DNA from: Gordius sp. MW1
Lineage: Eukaryota > Nematomorpha > Gordioida > Gordea > Gordiidae
DNA: 64,000 nucleotides
Direction of reading: 5' to 3'
Assembly (NCBI GenBank): GCA_964036665.1
Contig: OZ038528.1
Coordinates: 18,277,245-18,341,244, forward strand
Shown: piece by piece, positions 36,608 to 48,870 of the stretch
Layout: the number at the start of each line of letters is the position of its first letter
How positions within the stretch are numbered: the stretch's first letter is position 1
Position numbers and translations under genes: made by a program
The notes under the pieces: model-generated
Told to the model about the DNA's origin: nothing
Seen by the model: only the letters and a program-made list of their open reading frames with translations
Database searches by the model: none

Positions 36608-37769
36608 ATTTTAACATTAGTTTTTGGGTATTAAGAAGAGTATGGCAATACTTTTAATTTTTAAATACGATGAGTATGGCAGTATTTTGAAACTTTATAA
36701 ATTAGTGCTTAAGTCCCAATAGAATCGCGCGAAGGTAAACATTTTTAATAATGCATTTTTTATTCCTTCAAATTTTTCGCTTTTGCTTTTTTTCGCATGG
36801 AATTCATTTAATATTTTTTAAATATGATTGACGCGCATGTGACCGTCAATCGCTATCCGTCATTGTCCTTGATTGATCAGCTGGTATCTGACAGTGCGAA
36901 ATAGAGCGCCGAGAGTATGTGATTCCGGTGCTGTAGAACGCTATTGCAGTTCTGGAAAATTCTGTCGGTACCTGCTGGTGGACAAGATGACGCGGTGGTA
37001 TTTAACGTGTAGAACGAGGTTTCGGATATGCATGAGCGCACGTATACCCAGAAGCGAATTAATTAGTTTTCGACGTAAATCGTCGGTACACTTTCGGGTG
37101 TGGCGCCTACGGGTGCGACGTCTACGGACGTGTTTAATTAATTCGGAGGCTTAATGCCTGTTATGACCTGTTTTTTTTGGCTTAATGCCGTATCACCTTT
37201 AATTAGGTTTGATGAGGTCGAGTTTTCTGGGTGGGCAAATTGCCTGTGCGCATGATTGATTGATTTTTTGGAGTTAATTACCTCGCATGTACGAAGGGAG
37301 GTTAATACCATCGTTGTCAGGTCCAAGGTTACCGTTATGGAGTTCATAGCTCTCAGGTGATTATGGTAGGCGGAGTTGCATTTATGCGAGACGCGCCTGA
37401 TGACAGTTTTTTTACACTTAGTGATGTTGCTGGTGCCTATGTCGGCGCCGATTGCTGATATGTGGTATAGCGACGTCACCTATAATTTAACGGAAATATC
37501 GTACGCTTTGTGTCGAGAGGTTAGCAGCTCTTATGGAAAAGCAGCCTAGAAGACTTAGAGTGGCTAAGATGTTTCTGTCTCGCTCTATTGGGGAACATTA
37601 TCAAAAAGCTACTTTGGGTTGCGTTTAACGAAAAACAATTGGGTGAAGTACCCCGAACCCAACAACGCCCGGATACATTGACAAAACCCTCTCCCCAGAG
37701 CAAGCTTGAAGGGTATGGCGCGTGTCAATTTTTACGGCCAACGACGAAATCAAATCGGAAGGCCGAATC

Positions 37770-40562
37770 TAGTGTTTCGATCTCGTCTCGTCTCGGTCTC
37801 GAAAGCAAAATCTCGTCTCGTCTCGGGAGCGATTATTAAAATCTCGATCTCGTCTCGTCTCGGCCTAGAAAAATCTCGATCTCGTCTCGTCTCGGCGAGA
37901 ATTCTCGTCTCGTCTCAACTTTTAAAAATAATTGTACCAAACATATTTTTTTCTGGCTCTTAAAAATTAGTATATAAGATATAAATTGGTGATAATGGAA
38001 CCAATTTTTTATCTCAAACCTTAAAACATAAGCTAGATAACCTTAGGAAGCATTAATATAGGTGTTATATACTACTTGACTCGATTTATTTCCTGGCTAA
38101 AGCTCAATTAAAGGATAAAGAGTAATAAAATTATCATATTTTAACATAATGAATTAATGAGATCTTATATAATAACATTAAAATAATGACGAAAATGCAA
38201 GAGTAAACTTTTAAAAACATTATTATTAAAAAAAAGTAAATATCTGAACATTGTACAATAAAATAGGCATTAATTGTGGAAAAACATAAAAGTTTTGAGA
38301 TCTTACGTTAAATGCACATATATAATTTAATTCAAGTTGTTAAATATAAAAATAAAATTCTATTATAGTGTGACATCCCATTATACATAACAAGGTATTA
38401 ACTTAATCCATTTTTTATTAATTTTCGCATAAAATAATTACGTACTATAAAGCGTATGTTCACATCTTTTAATTTATTGATAAATTGTAGCATTTTGCAA
38501 AAAATTTAGTGAATTTGAATGCATCTGCCAAGCCTATTGTAAAATGTTATGAAAGTGATTAGTGGAAAATTGTTGAGGTGAGCAAGCTCCTGACAGATTC
38601 ATGGGTTAATCTATTACGATTTCGATAGTCAGAGACGCCTTGGAAAAAAATCTCTCGGCGGGCACCGAGGTTGCCGGAGTGCTTAAAAAGTCTCTAGCCA
38701 TTGCTGCTAAATTGGGATTATTATATTTTTCAATCAACTAATTATATAATAGATACAATTATTTAGTCATTTTTAATGAATATGTGTGATATATAATTGC
38801 TACAAAATGCTTAGATTTTCTAAAGCATCTAGGTTGGCTGAAAATTTTTGGCAGTGTAATTCCTTATTAACTTAGTAGGGTAAATGTTATAGTAATCCTA
38901 TGATGGTAACGTTTAAGATGTCGTTGAAGACCTGAACTGAAGTATTGCTATCAGTCTTAGTGCTTTAAAGCACAATTTACACTTCCCCATTTTATTTGAT
39001 TCATCCTTGGATACTGTCAAATTTTTAAAAAGCTTGCTCTTTTTTGAGTTGGATGATAAACTTTCTGCGCATAAACTCATTATAGGTCTAAAACCTTATA
39101 TTGTATGATAATGCTATGCAAATAAGTAAAAAATACATAATTAATTGTTCATTCAATTAACATCCATTAAAGGATCAAATTGTTCCCAAACTTTACTTTT
39201 AAGCTTGTGATTTAAATTTATTTTATATACACCTTTTTCATAATTAGATATGATTGTGGACAAATTATTTGACACTATAATAAAATTTAATAAAAAAGTA
39301 AGGATGTATCAAATCAATAACTTTTATTATGTTGCATATATTAATTATAGATTAAGCCTTTTAATATTAAACTGTTAGTTTCAAAACAAAAAATACAATT
39401 ATTAAAGGGATTAGTAAAGCAAAGCGATATAAAGCCAAATATTTAATAAAAATATCCAGAAAAAATACCTTTTTCAACCAAGCTAAATCTAGTTAATATT
39501 GTAAAATTAATGTAGAAAAATTTAAAATAATATAACAAGAATAATTTGTCAAATATTTAAGCACTAGAATTTTAAGGCAAAGGAATTAAACTTAATCAAT
39601 AACAAAAAAATACAAAGCTAACAAAAAGTTACATTTAAGTTTGTAATTAAAGTTAATTTCAAAGATTAGAGCAAAAATATTTATGAATTTATATGGCACT
39701 AATAATAATAGTAATTTGTGATAAAATTAATCACAAAAGTGTAATTAAACTTACTTATAAAAGAATGAAGTTATAGTCTTAAAAATCAATAGCAAATTAA
39801 AAAAAGGTCAAATTTAGCGCTTGAAAAATGAATGAATGCTACAGGATATACAAAATTTAGAAGTTAAAAAATTAATCCTAAATATTTAATAAAAATAATA
39901 TATTAATTGTTATGCAATTTATTGGCTCGCTTTTTGTTTTTTCTAATTGTTTGATGTTTAAGTACCTTTGTAACTCCAAGACCTTTTATATAATCTCTGG
40001 TTCGTTTAAGCCCGTTTATAAAACTTCAGGCCCGTTCAAGCCCGTTAAAAAAATCTCAGGCCCGCCCGAGCCCGTTCCATTAATTTTTAGGCCCGTCCGG
40101 GCCCGGCCCGTTAAATTTTTTATGATACAAAGCCCGTCCGTACCCGTCCGCGGGCCGGGCTTTTAGGCCCGTCCGCGGGCCGGGCCGGCCCGTGCAGATC
40201 TCTAGTTCATATACCCTAAGGGCCACAATACTATGTTGTCTATTAAATAAAATTATATTACAAATTTGAAATTCGCACAAAGCATATAAATAGGTGCGTA
40301 AATTACTATCAATCAAAATCATATTATTTGCATTTAATATCCTAAATGTAAATGTAATAAAATAAAAATTCTTAATTAGCTAAATTAAGTCTCAATAGTT
40401 AAAAATAAAAAGCCGAGATCTCGACTATAAAATCTCGTCTCGTCTCGTCTCGAGGTAAAAATTTTCGTCTCGATCTCGACTCAATTTTTTAAATTCTCGT
40501 CTCGTCTCGGTTTTTCGAGACGAGACGAGACCAAGATTTTTCTCGGTTTTTCCGCATCACTA
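37770..40562. mobile_element. TAGTG-type hAT element with CTCGTCTCG subterminal repeats
   Basis: The left end is TAGTGTTTCGATCTCG and the right end CCGCATCACTA, flanked by a perfect 8-bp duplication GCCGAATC (37762-37769 and 40563-40570). The other LTR body (45115-45125) supplies the empty site with a single GCCGAATC. Both ends carry arrays of TCTCGTCTCG. The 2.8-kb interior is AT-rich and I see no transposase. A further GC-rich block at about 39900-40204 is a separate nested element. Confidence 0.92.
39905..40204. mobile_element. Nested fragment: E-like start joined to GCCCG-repeat hAT end
   Basis: 39905-39945 resembles the E element start (TGTTATGCAATTTATTGGCTCG). It is followed by repeats of GGCCCGTCCGGGCCCGG and an end CCGTGCAGATCTCTA at 40204, whose complement TAGAGATCTGCACGG is close to the F-element terminus TAGAGAACTGCACGG. 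The left hAT terminus is missing. Confidence 0.55.
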
Positions 40563-41543
40563 GCCGAATCAGAAAAACGACCCTGGAGACGTTCAATACA
40601 AATCGATTCGTACGTCCGAACAAAGGACAGCGGTAAAAAACTCAAATCCGACGACCGTGCTTAGGAGTCAACAATCGGGTCGGAGGAGGTTATCGTGAAG
40701 GGTATGGTGTTGTAGTCTTACTACACGAGTATTGCCTTCCCTCCACCCTTATCTATCTTCACGATTAATTACGCAGCAAAACCAGCTGCGCTGTGAAGGA
40801 GAGCACGGGGCATTGATTCTGTGAACTCTCACACGCACACACAACCCCCCCCCCCATCATCTTTCTCTTATTTATTAGCGTCTGTATACGCATCTTAAGG
40901 TATACGCATTTTAATGTATACACATCGCGCTTGCATACGCGTAGTCCCTCTCCCCCCATTGCTCTCTACGCGATATATTATAGTGAGATTTTAACACGAT
41001 TTATTTGTCGACGCGTAGTAATACATCACGTAAATAGATGTAGATATCAATCCGCGTGTTTTGATTAGATAGTTTTTCTTTTGTGCAGAAAAATATATGT
41101 AGATCGAACTTTCTTTGTTCGCATTCGTAGTAATTCATTAATCTTCGTTCGCTTATCGCGCGATTTATAACTTCTATTGGGACTATACCTATGAATGGAA
41201 AACGATGAAATAAATTATTAATTATGAAATAGATTGGGTAGTTCTAAATAAATATTCAGTTAAATGTAAGGTAAGCTTTTCTTAGTATGTGCAAAAGTAG
41301 ATAGTAACTCCAACCTTTAATAATCGTAACCAACCAACAATAATTAATAATGTGTGTTCAATTAATTATCTTTCAATAATGGTGTCAGAATAAAAAAGGA
41401 TACATTTAAATTTAATAAGCCTTAAGTAGAAAAAGATAATGTTTTTTGTTTTTATTTATTTGTCTTTTGGTTGGTGTAATGTTGATCCAGAAATATTAGG
41501 AGTAAAATATAAAGAATGCAACGATTTAGATTGCTATTTTAAC

Positions 41544-43961
41544 CAGTGGCGTAGCTAGCCTTTTTGCCTTGGGGGGGGCTGAGCTGGTCAAATAGGGGGG
41601 GGGGACAAAAAATTTCTCTTACACACACCTTTAAGAATAAAAAATATTTATGTTTTGCCCCCCCCCCCCCCCAATCCAAAACCTAAATACGACCATGGGT
41701 CAAATACAATTAAAAAAATTTTCCCTCATAAACGTTGGACAAACTTCTACTACTTTGTGTATTTTTTCTATTAACATCACACTAATATGTCCCCTCATGT
41801 TTATAGGGCATAAAATAAATAAAATTTATCCATGAATAAAACAAAGTGATGTAGTTGAAACAATATAGAAAATTTCACATGGTATAATAAGTTTTGTATA
41901 AATGAATTGAAGGGCAAAAGTGGAACGGGGATATTGACAAGAAATCGTTGACATTTTAAAAAATAATGCAAATAGTTAAAAAACTATATAACAAAGTTTT
42001 TATAAAATTTTTGCCACAACCCCAAAAATCTTGGCCATATATATAACAAATTTTAATTTTACATATGCAATATTGCATTTTCAGGCAGCATTTATATCAG
42101 GAAAACAATAAGAACATTTAAAAAAGCCTTTTTAAGGTGATCCTAAAAAGCGTAATTATAAAATAAAATTTAAAAAAAGTAATTATGAAATTAAAATTCG
42201 TTCAAGAATGAGTATTTAGAAGTTATCGCCCCTGATATTATAGATAGATTTGCACAACCCCCTCTCTCCTCTTTACATCACCTAAAAATTAAAATGAACT
42301 ACTAAATTCAACGGCTAACTGAACCTTAAAAATAAACTGTCAAAATTAAATGAATCAAAATTTTATTTGATAATTTTAGATGAAATTAGAGATGTGAGAT
42401 GCACAGAACAACTTAGCGTCCAAAGACAAACATAATGAATTTTTTTAGGATTTTTATCCCTTGAAAGTTTTGACGCGTAAACAATTGTATGAAATTCAGC
42501 AATTGGTTATTATTATGAATTTATCAAACTTATGATGGTATATCATTAATAAAGGGGGAAAAATGGTGTACAATCAATTTTTTGGAAAACTATTGGCTTT
42601 ATATGTGCATGTGGTACATAAAAATATGCAAGATATGTTAAACGATAAGCATGTGAGATGGACAATTAAATTGAAACCAAGATGGAATTTTCGTAAATTT
42701 AATAATATTTAATATATTTTGAAAGGGTTAAAAAGTTTAAAACAAGTTTAAAAGCCCAGATAATTTTTCATTAAATATTAAAATTAGTCTTTTAATAGTA
42801 GTTCATTACGCCTTTTACTCGATGTTGCAAACGAATTTATAATATCATCCGGGGGCGTAACATTTATAAAGTCATGTTCTAAGCTCAATAAAGCTAAGGA
42901 AGATAACCTATCTTGTCCAATTGTGGAACGAAGAAAAGTTTTAATCCGTTTTAGCAATGAGAACGAGCTTTCGCTGAACATGAAGTTATTGGGATAGTTA
43001 AAATTATTTTAATCAAAATAATAAAATTTGGAAACACTATTGAGGGCAAAATTTTAATAAGTGAAAAAATATAATTGCATTTTATTTTATTTGAAGATAA
43101 AGAGTTATAATGTGTTACAAAATTTTTTTGCCATTTTTATTTCGCCGTCTTCCAGTTTTAATTCAATATTTCTGATAAAAGAGATTTATCGCAAAAAAAG
43201 GGTATGAAGGGTTTAACCATTCTAAAGACTTATATAAATTACAATTAATTTCCGAAAATCTTATGTTTAATTTTGCTATTATTCTATCGATGATAGGATA
43301 ATAATATAAATCAATTTTGAAATCAATTAATGAATTAGTAAAATTCAAAAGAGTAAAATGTGTCATACTTTTTTGGTTTTTTAATACGTTTAGAAGGTAA
43401 TAAATCAAAAATTGCAGCTAAATCTTTTGCCTTTATAAAGAATTTGATAGTGGTCCTCATTTCTAATATCATTTAAAGTTAATATTAGGCTATTAACCGT
43501 TGTAATTGCATTTATTAAACAAATATTTGGGATTTGAAACTCGTTCTGAACTTTTTGAGCAATTTCAAAAATATATTGAAATATTATTAGATTCAGAATT
43601 GGGTTATGTAAAAATTGCTTGCTATTCATATAAATTAATAAAACTAAAGTGGAAATTAATTATAAAAAACTCGGGTTTTAAAGTAATATTAATATTAAAT
43701 TATGTAATTATGTCAACTCAACAATTTGATACAATTTTCACCCTTTATTGTCTTATATAGTTATTTTATTTGTAATATTATAATTAAAATTTTTATTCAG
43801 AAACAATAATAATAATTTTTATATTGTTTCTTAATTAAGAAAAAAAATAATGGCGGAAGGGGCCCGGGGGCCCAAGATTTTTCCCTTGGGGGGCCCATGG
43901 GGCCCGGTTTTTGCTCTTGGGGGGCCCGGGCCCCCTAGGCCACCCCCTAGCTACGCCACTG
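41544..43961 (-). mobile_element. hAT element in LTR body 2, with transposase remnant
   Basis: Same ends and same ATTTTAAC duplication (41536-41543 and 43962-43969) as the copy in body 1. On the - strand, 42981-42784 encodes FSLLKRIKTFLRSTIGQDRL then SSLALLSLEHDF, the hAT C-terminal dimerisation domain (zinc-finger-MYM/ZBED-like group). Upstream frames at 43408-43163 (YYYPIIDRIIAKLNIRFSEI) and 43629-43405 fit the preceding part of such a transposase. Stops and frame changes separate them, and no intact transposase remains. Confidence 0.88.
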
Positions 43962-45934
43962 ATTTTAACATTAGTTTTTGGGTATTAAAAAGAGTATGGC
44001 AATACTTTTAATTTTTAAATACGATGAGTATGGCAGTAATTTGAAACTTTATAAATTAGTGCTTAAGTCCCAATAGAATCGCGCGAAGGTAAACATTTTT
44101 AATAATGCATTTTTTATTCCTTCAAATTTTTCGCTTTTGCTTTTTTTCGCATGGAATTCATTTAATATTTTTTAAATATGATTGACGCGCATGTGACCGT
44201 CAATCGCTATCCGTCATTGTCCTTGATTGATCAGCTGGTATCTGACAGTGCGAAATAGAGCGCCGAGAGTATGTGATTCCGGTGCTGTAGAACGCTATTG
44301 CAGTTCTGGAAAATTCTGTCGGTACCTGCTGGTGGACAAGATGACGCGGTGGTATTTAACGTGTAGAACGAGGTTTCGGATATGCATGAGCGCACGTATA
44401 CCCAGAAGCGAATTAATTAGTTTTCGACGTAAATCGTCGGTACACTTTCGGGTGTGGCGCCTACGGGTGCGACGTCTACGGACGTGTTTAATTAATTCGG
44501 AGGCTTAATGCCTGTTATGACCTGTTTTTTTTGGCTTAATGCCGTATCACCTTTGATTAGGTTTGATGAGGTCGAGTTTTCTGGGTGGGCAAATTGCCTG
44601 TGCGCATGATTGATTGATTTTTTGGAGTTAATTACCTCGCATGTACGAAGGGAGGTTAATACCATCGTTGTCAGGTCCAAGGTTACCGTTATGGAGTTCA
44701 TAGCTCTCAGGTGATTATGGTAGGCGGAGTTGCATTTATGCGAGACACGCCTGATGACAGTTTTTTTACACTTAGTGATGTTGCTGGTGCCCATGTCGGC
44801 GCCGATTGCTGATATGTGGTATAGCGACGTCACCTATAATTTAACGGAAATATCGTACGCTTTGTGTCGAGAGGCTAGCAGCTCTTATGGAAAAGCAGCC
44901 TAGAAGACTTAGAGTGGCTAAGATGTTTCTGTCTCGCTCTATTGGGGAACATTATCAAAAAGCTACTTTGGGTTGCGTTTAACGAAAAACAATTGGGTTA
45001 AGTATCCCGAACCCAACAACGCTCGGATACATTGACAAAACCCTCTCCCCCGAGCAAGCTTGAAGGGTATGGCGCGTGTCAATTTTTACGGCCAACGACG
45101 AAATCAAATCGGAAGGCCGAATCAGAAAAACGACCCTGGAGACGTTCAATACAAATCGATTCGTACGTCCGAACAAAGGACAGCGGTAAAAAACTCAAAT
45201 CCGACGACCGTGCTTAGGAGTCAACAATCGGGTCGGAGGAGGTTATCGTGAAGGGTATGGTGTTGTAGTCTTACTACACGAGTATTGCCTTCCCTCCACC
45301 CTTATCTATCTTCACGATTAATTACGCAGCAAAACCAGCTGCGCTGTGAAGGAGAGCACGGGGCATTGATTCTGTGAACTCTCACACGCACACACAACCC
45401 CCCCCCCCCCCATCATCTTTCTCTTATTTATTAGCGTCTGTATACGCATCTTAAGGTATACGCATTTTAATGTCACATCGCGCTTGCATACGCGTAGTCC
45501 CTCTCCCCCCATTGCTATCTACGCGATATATTATAGTGAGATTTTAACACGATTTATTTGTCGACGTGTAGTAATACATCACTTAAATAGATGTAGATAT
45601 CAATCCGCGTGTTTTGATTAGTTAGTTTTTCTTTTGTGCAGAAAAATATGTAGATCGAACTTTCTTTGTTCGCATTCGTAGTAATTAATTAATCTTCGTT
45701 CGCTTATCGCGCGATTTATAACTTCTAGTGGGACTATACCTATGAATGGAAAACGATGAAATAAATTATTAATTATGAAATAGATTGGGTAGTTCTAAAT
45801 AAATATTCAGTTAAATGTAAGGTAAGCTTTTCTTAGTATGGGCAAAAGTAAATAGTAACCCCAACCTTTAATAATCGTACCCAACCAACAATAATTAATA
45901 ATGTGTGTTCAATTAATTATCTTTCAATATTTAT

Positions 45935-47230
45935 AAAAGTCGAAAATATCAAAATACCAATTGAGATTTATTAGGGTAATTGGAACCCCTTCCCCTAAAA
46001 TCCTTCACTTAGGGAAAACGGCAGTATGCATATTTATATGGTGTTTATTGCTATTTCCTCTCTCCCTCTTTCAAAATGCTTTAAAAGTACTCTTTATACA
46101 CCTTAAACCTCATTTATATTAAAATTTGGAGTTTTTGGAGAAAAAACTACAATCATTGCTCAGAAAATTTTATATCATAATTAATTGAGATTACATTAAT
46201 TAATTTTCTAAGTCATGTGTTGACCAAATAAGGAAACACGGTTTTTGGCAAAGGTAACTTTGTTGTAAAATTATTTTGGATAAGATTTGAGCTTATAATT
46301 GCCATTTAATTTGGGCAATCTTAAATTTATCAAGACACCAAATTATTATTATTTTAAATTAAGGAATAAACAATAGTATAAATCTTTTTACATATTAATA
46401 TATAAACTTCAAAATGTTACATATTACCTACAAAAATTTTAAAAATCATCATTTGCCACTTTCTCAAATTTAAATAAATCACATATATAAATACTTGAGG
46501 CTTTACTTAAGTATGCTAATCATTAATGTCATCATACATAGATAGGCCTATGCAATCCTGTATCTAATGATTATAGATTTAAAATAAAATATAAGCCATT
46601 AATAAATATGAATATTAAACAAAGGTCAGGAGAATTAAAACATGATTAAATTAGATACAGAAACAAACTATACATAGTTACATTATAAGCCAAATTTCTA
46701 ACATTGAACATTTAAATTTGAGGAAAACAAGGTTGTATAAAAAAACCTCATTCGCAAGGGCATGCTGTAAGTATAACACATAAAAAATATGAGATTTTAT
46801 TATAATTTTTATGATTATTAGCAACATGCAATTAAATTTTAAAACCAAAACAATAAGAAATTTGGTTTACATATTCAATCTGAAAACAAAAGTCATTTAA
46901 AAAACAAATATAAAATCACATATAAAAGTTGAATGCATTTGAGCTAATTGTCTATAGAAATATATTTTATTTAATTATTTGACCCAAATTATTCATAAGT
47001 TTGTTTCGAAATGAACCGTTGCGCTAAACAAAGTAAAGATTAAACTTTTATTAAATTATAAAATTAAAATCACAATCCAATAATATTAGATAGATAACAG
47101 CATATATTAAATCCAATATATAATTGCACATAAATTGTTTTAAATAGCTTTTATATTATGCTTTAAACAAAAGAAAAGGACTAGAACTAATTAACATATA
47201 ATACTGTTTTAAAAACATTTAAAAAATAAA
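45935..47230. other. No gene identified
   Basis: AT-rich DNA between the LTR fossil and the PRA1-family gene. It probably includes the 3' untranslated region of that gene at its right edge. No repeat with clear ends was found. Confidence 0.4.
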
Positions 47231-47840
47231 TCATGCCTCTTCTTCCAATCCAATTCCTTCTAATAATATTCCCATAGGTGTGGTTTTCATCCCAATAGTT
47301 TCCATTGTATTTGCTAATTTATTTTTAATATTTCTCATCCTCATTGAGGAATGAACTATAATTACTAAATTTATTAATTTTAAACACTCATCTTTATATA
47401 TAATTACATATAATTGGTAATGTGATTCCAAAACTAAATACTGCCATAGCCTGAATAAAATAAAGTACAAAATATCCAAGGAGAAGAATAGAACTGAAAA
47501 AAATAGCAGGGTGCTTTCTTTTGAATATCATTGCCTCATGTTTATTTTTTGTGCAATACAAGAATAACATAACTAACAATGTGGTGGTAATAATCCCAAT
47601 TAACATTTTTGAAGGAGCAAATAAGCTAATAATTAATAATATCAATCAATATATTTACCCAACAAGGAGAAATATAGAAAGAGCTATAGCATAATAATTT
47701 GTTTGATAATATAATAAATTATTTAATATTCTTTTATTTAATTTCTCATGATCCTTTCCAGTTGGAAATTGAAAACGTGATGATTCTAAAATAAAATCAC
47801 TTAAAGGGCGAAGGGGAGGAATTTCTATTTCGGACGACAT
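47231..47840 (-). CDS. PRA1-family protein 3 (ARL6IP5/JWA-like)
   Basis: A small membrane protein of the ER/Golgi; the family binds prenylated Rab GTPases and, in the ARL6IP5 branch, regulates transporter trafficking. Exons on -: 47840-47659, 47625-47408 and 47364-47231, separated by GT-AG introns of 33 and 43 bp. Phases 2 and 1 close to give 177 residues (human ARL6IP5 has 188). Seen: start MSSEIEIPPLRPLSDFILES, then the family motif NNLLYYQTNYY, two hydrophobic hairpins (about residues 51-75 and 95-125), FGITLPII, and a C-terminal MRMRNIKNKL with METIGMKTTPMG, all collinear with ARL6IP5 (RLRNLKNKL, IGLKRTPMG). The splice joins restore VGLFAPSKM and LPIILIIVHSS, matching the family without gaps, which is why the tiny introns are believed. 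It appears intact. Confidence 0.93.
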
Positions 47841-48595
47841 GATATGGTTTTGATGCTAGTAATTTCCCACAAGGAACACATGTAGATCAGGGGTCAAATG
47901 GAGCCATTCTAAAATATTTATATTTAACCGATTGATTATTTGCTTCATTTTTGATAAAATGGCCTTATATATATTTAAGGCATTAGAGTATAAATGTTAG
48001 GATAAAAGTAAGCATTAGAGTACTATTTTTTATACCTGACCACTTAGAGTCTCACTTTAACTATATATTCAACTTTCCAAATATTTTTGGCCATATATAG
48101 TAAATATATGCATGACTTTATTACCGAGACAAATATAAAAAGGGCGAAAGTCGTAATAATTTTTTGTCTGATACTTGTTTTAAAATCCCCTACATTAATA
48201 ATTGTATGAAATTTTTATCATCCTCTTGTGACAATTTCTTATAGTATTTGCTATGAAGGCGAGCAATCTATCTTGAAGGCATTTCTATAAGTAATTATAA
48301 CTACTATAATATCAACAAGGAGAAAACAGTTAACATTAGGTTAACATTAGATTACAGAAACCTATAAATATGTAAAACTAAAACTTAGTTAATTAATCTT
48401 GTTAATCGTATACACATTTCGAGAACATCACAGAACAATTACAATCAAATTAACTCACTAAACGATATTAAATGGAATACATTAAATTATACCCCCCCCC
48501 CTATAAAAATGACTCCTATCATTGCATTCAAAAGGGGTTTAATACCCTTTTGAGGTTTAGAATGTTTCTATCAGAGACCGCACCTTAATCTCTTG
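47841..48595. other. Upstream flank of the PRA1-family gene
   Basis: This should contain the promoter and 5' untranslated region of the - strand gene. A short C run lies near 48491-48500. Nothing else is assignable. Confidence 0.4.
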
Positions 48596-48870
48596 TTACT
48601 TTACAATGAATCCCCTTGCTTCCTTCTTATACTTTCGTCTTTGTTGCCGTCGTAAGTTGTCGTGCTTGTTTGTGCGTCTTTTAATCCTTCCCTCCATCCC
48701 GGCCTTGTTTCATTGTGTACCCAAACTTGTTACTCGAATTACAAGAATCTTTCCTGTCCACCTGTTCTTGTAATACTTTTGCTTCCAAAGTGTTTCTTCA
48801 ACCTTAGCGCGTGTCGTTTTTTTCATCTGGTCTAATGTCGCGCAGATCCTGCGATTAAAAATTGTCTGAT
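48596..48870 (-). pseudogene. Unidentified GC-richer coding-like remnant
   Basis: On the - strand one frame stays open, except for a single TGA, for about 80 codons: ICATLDQMKKTTRAKVEETL, WKQKYYKNRWTGKILV, then after the stop MEGRIKRRTNKHDNLRRQQR and a TAA. It is strongly basic and richer in G+C than its surroundings, which suggests older coding DNA, either a gene remnant or transposon protein. It could instead be 5' untranslated sequence of the PRA1-family gene. I do not recognise the family. Confidence 0.3.

Larger units (their letters stand above)
34361..45929 (+). mobile_element. Tandem LTR element: LTR-body-LTR-body-LTR (fossil)
   Basis: Three direct LTRs (34361-35015, 40708-41378, 45261-45929) begin TGTTGTAGTCTTACTACACG and end ATCTTTCAATA. 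The whole is flanked by one 5-bp duplication TTTAT (34356-34360 and 45930-45934), so it was a single insertion. Each body starts ATGGTGTCAG (tRNA-Leu-type primer site) and ends in a purine-rich tract before the next LTR. The bodies are about 99% alike outside insertions and hold a GC-richer, degenerate coding region with no full pol. Both carry one hAT at the same site; body 1 also carries a second hAT (37770-40562). Broken as a coding element. LTR similarity suggests a fairly young age. Confidence 0.88.

Noticed and set aside
36873-37479. Frames of 93 and 113 residues, repeated at 44227-44833
   Set aside because: They lie in the two bodies of the tandem LTR fossil and are kept alike by duplication, not by being host genes.
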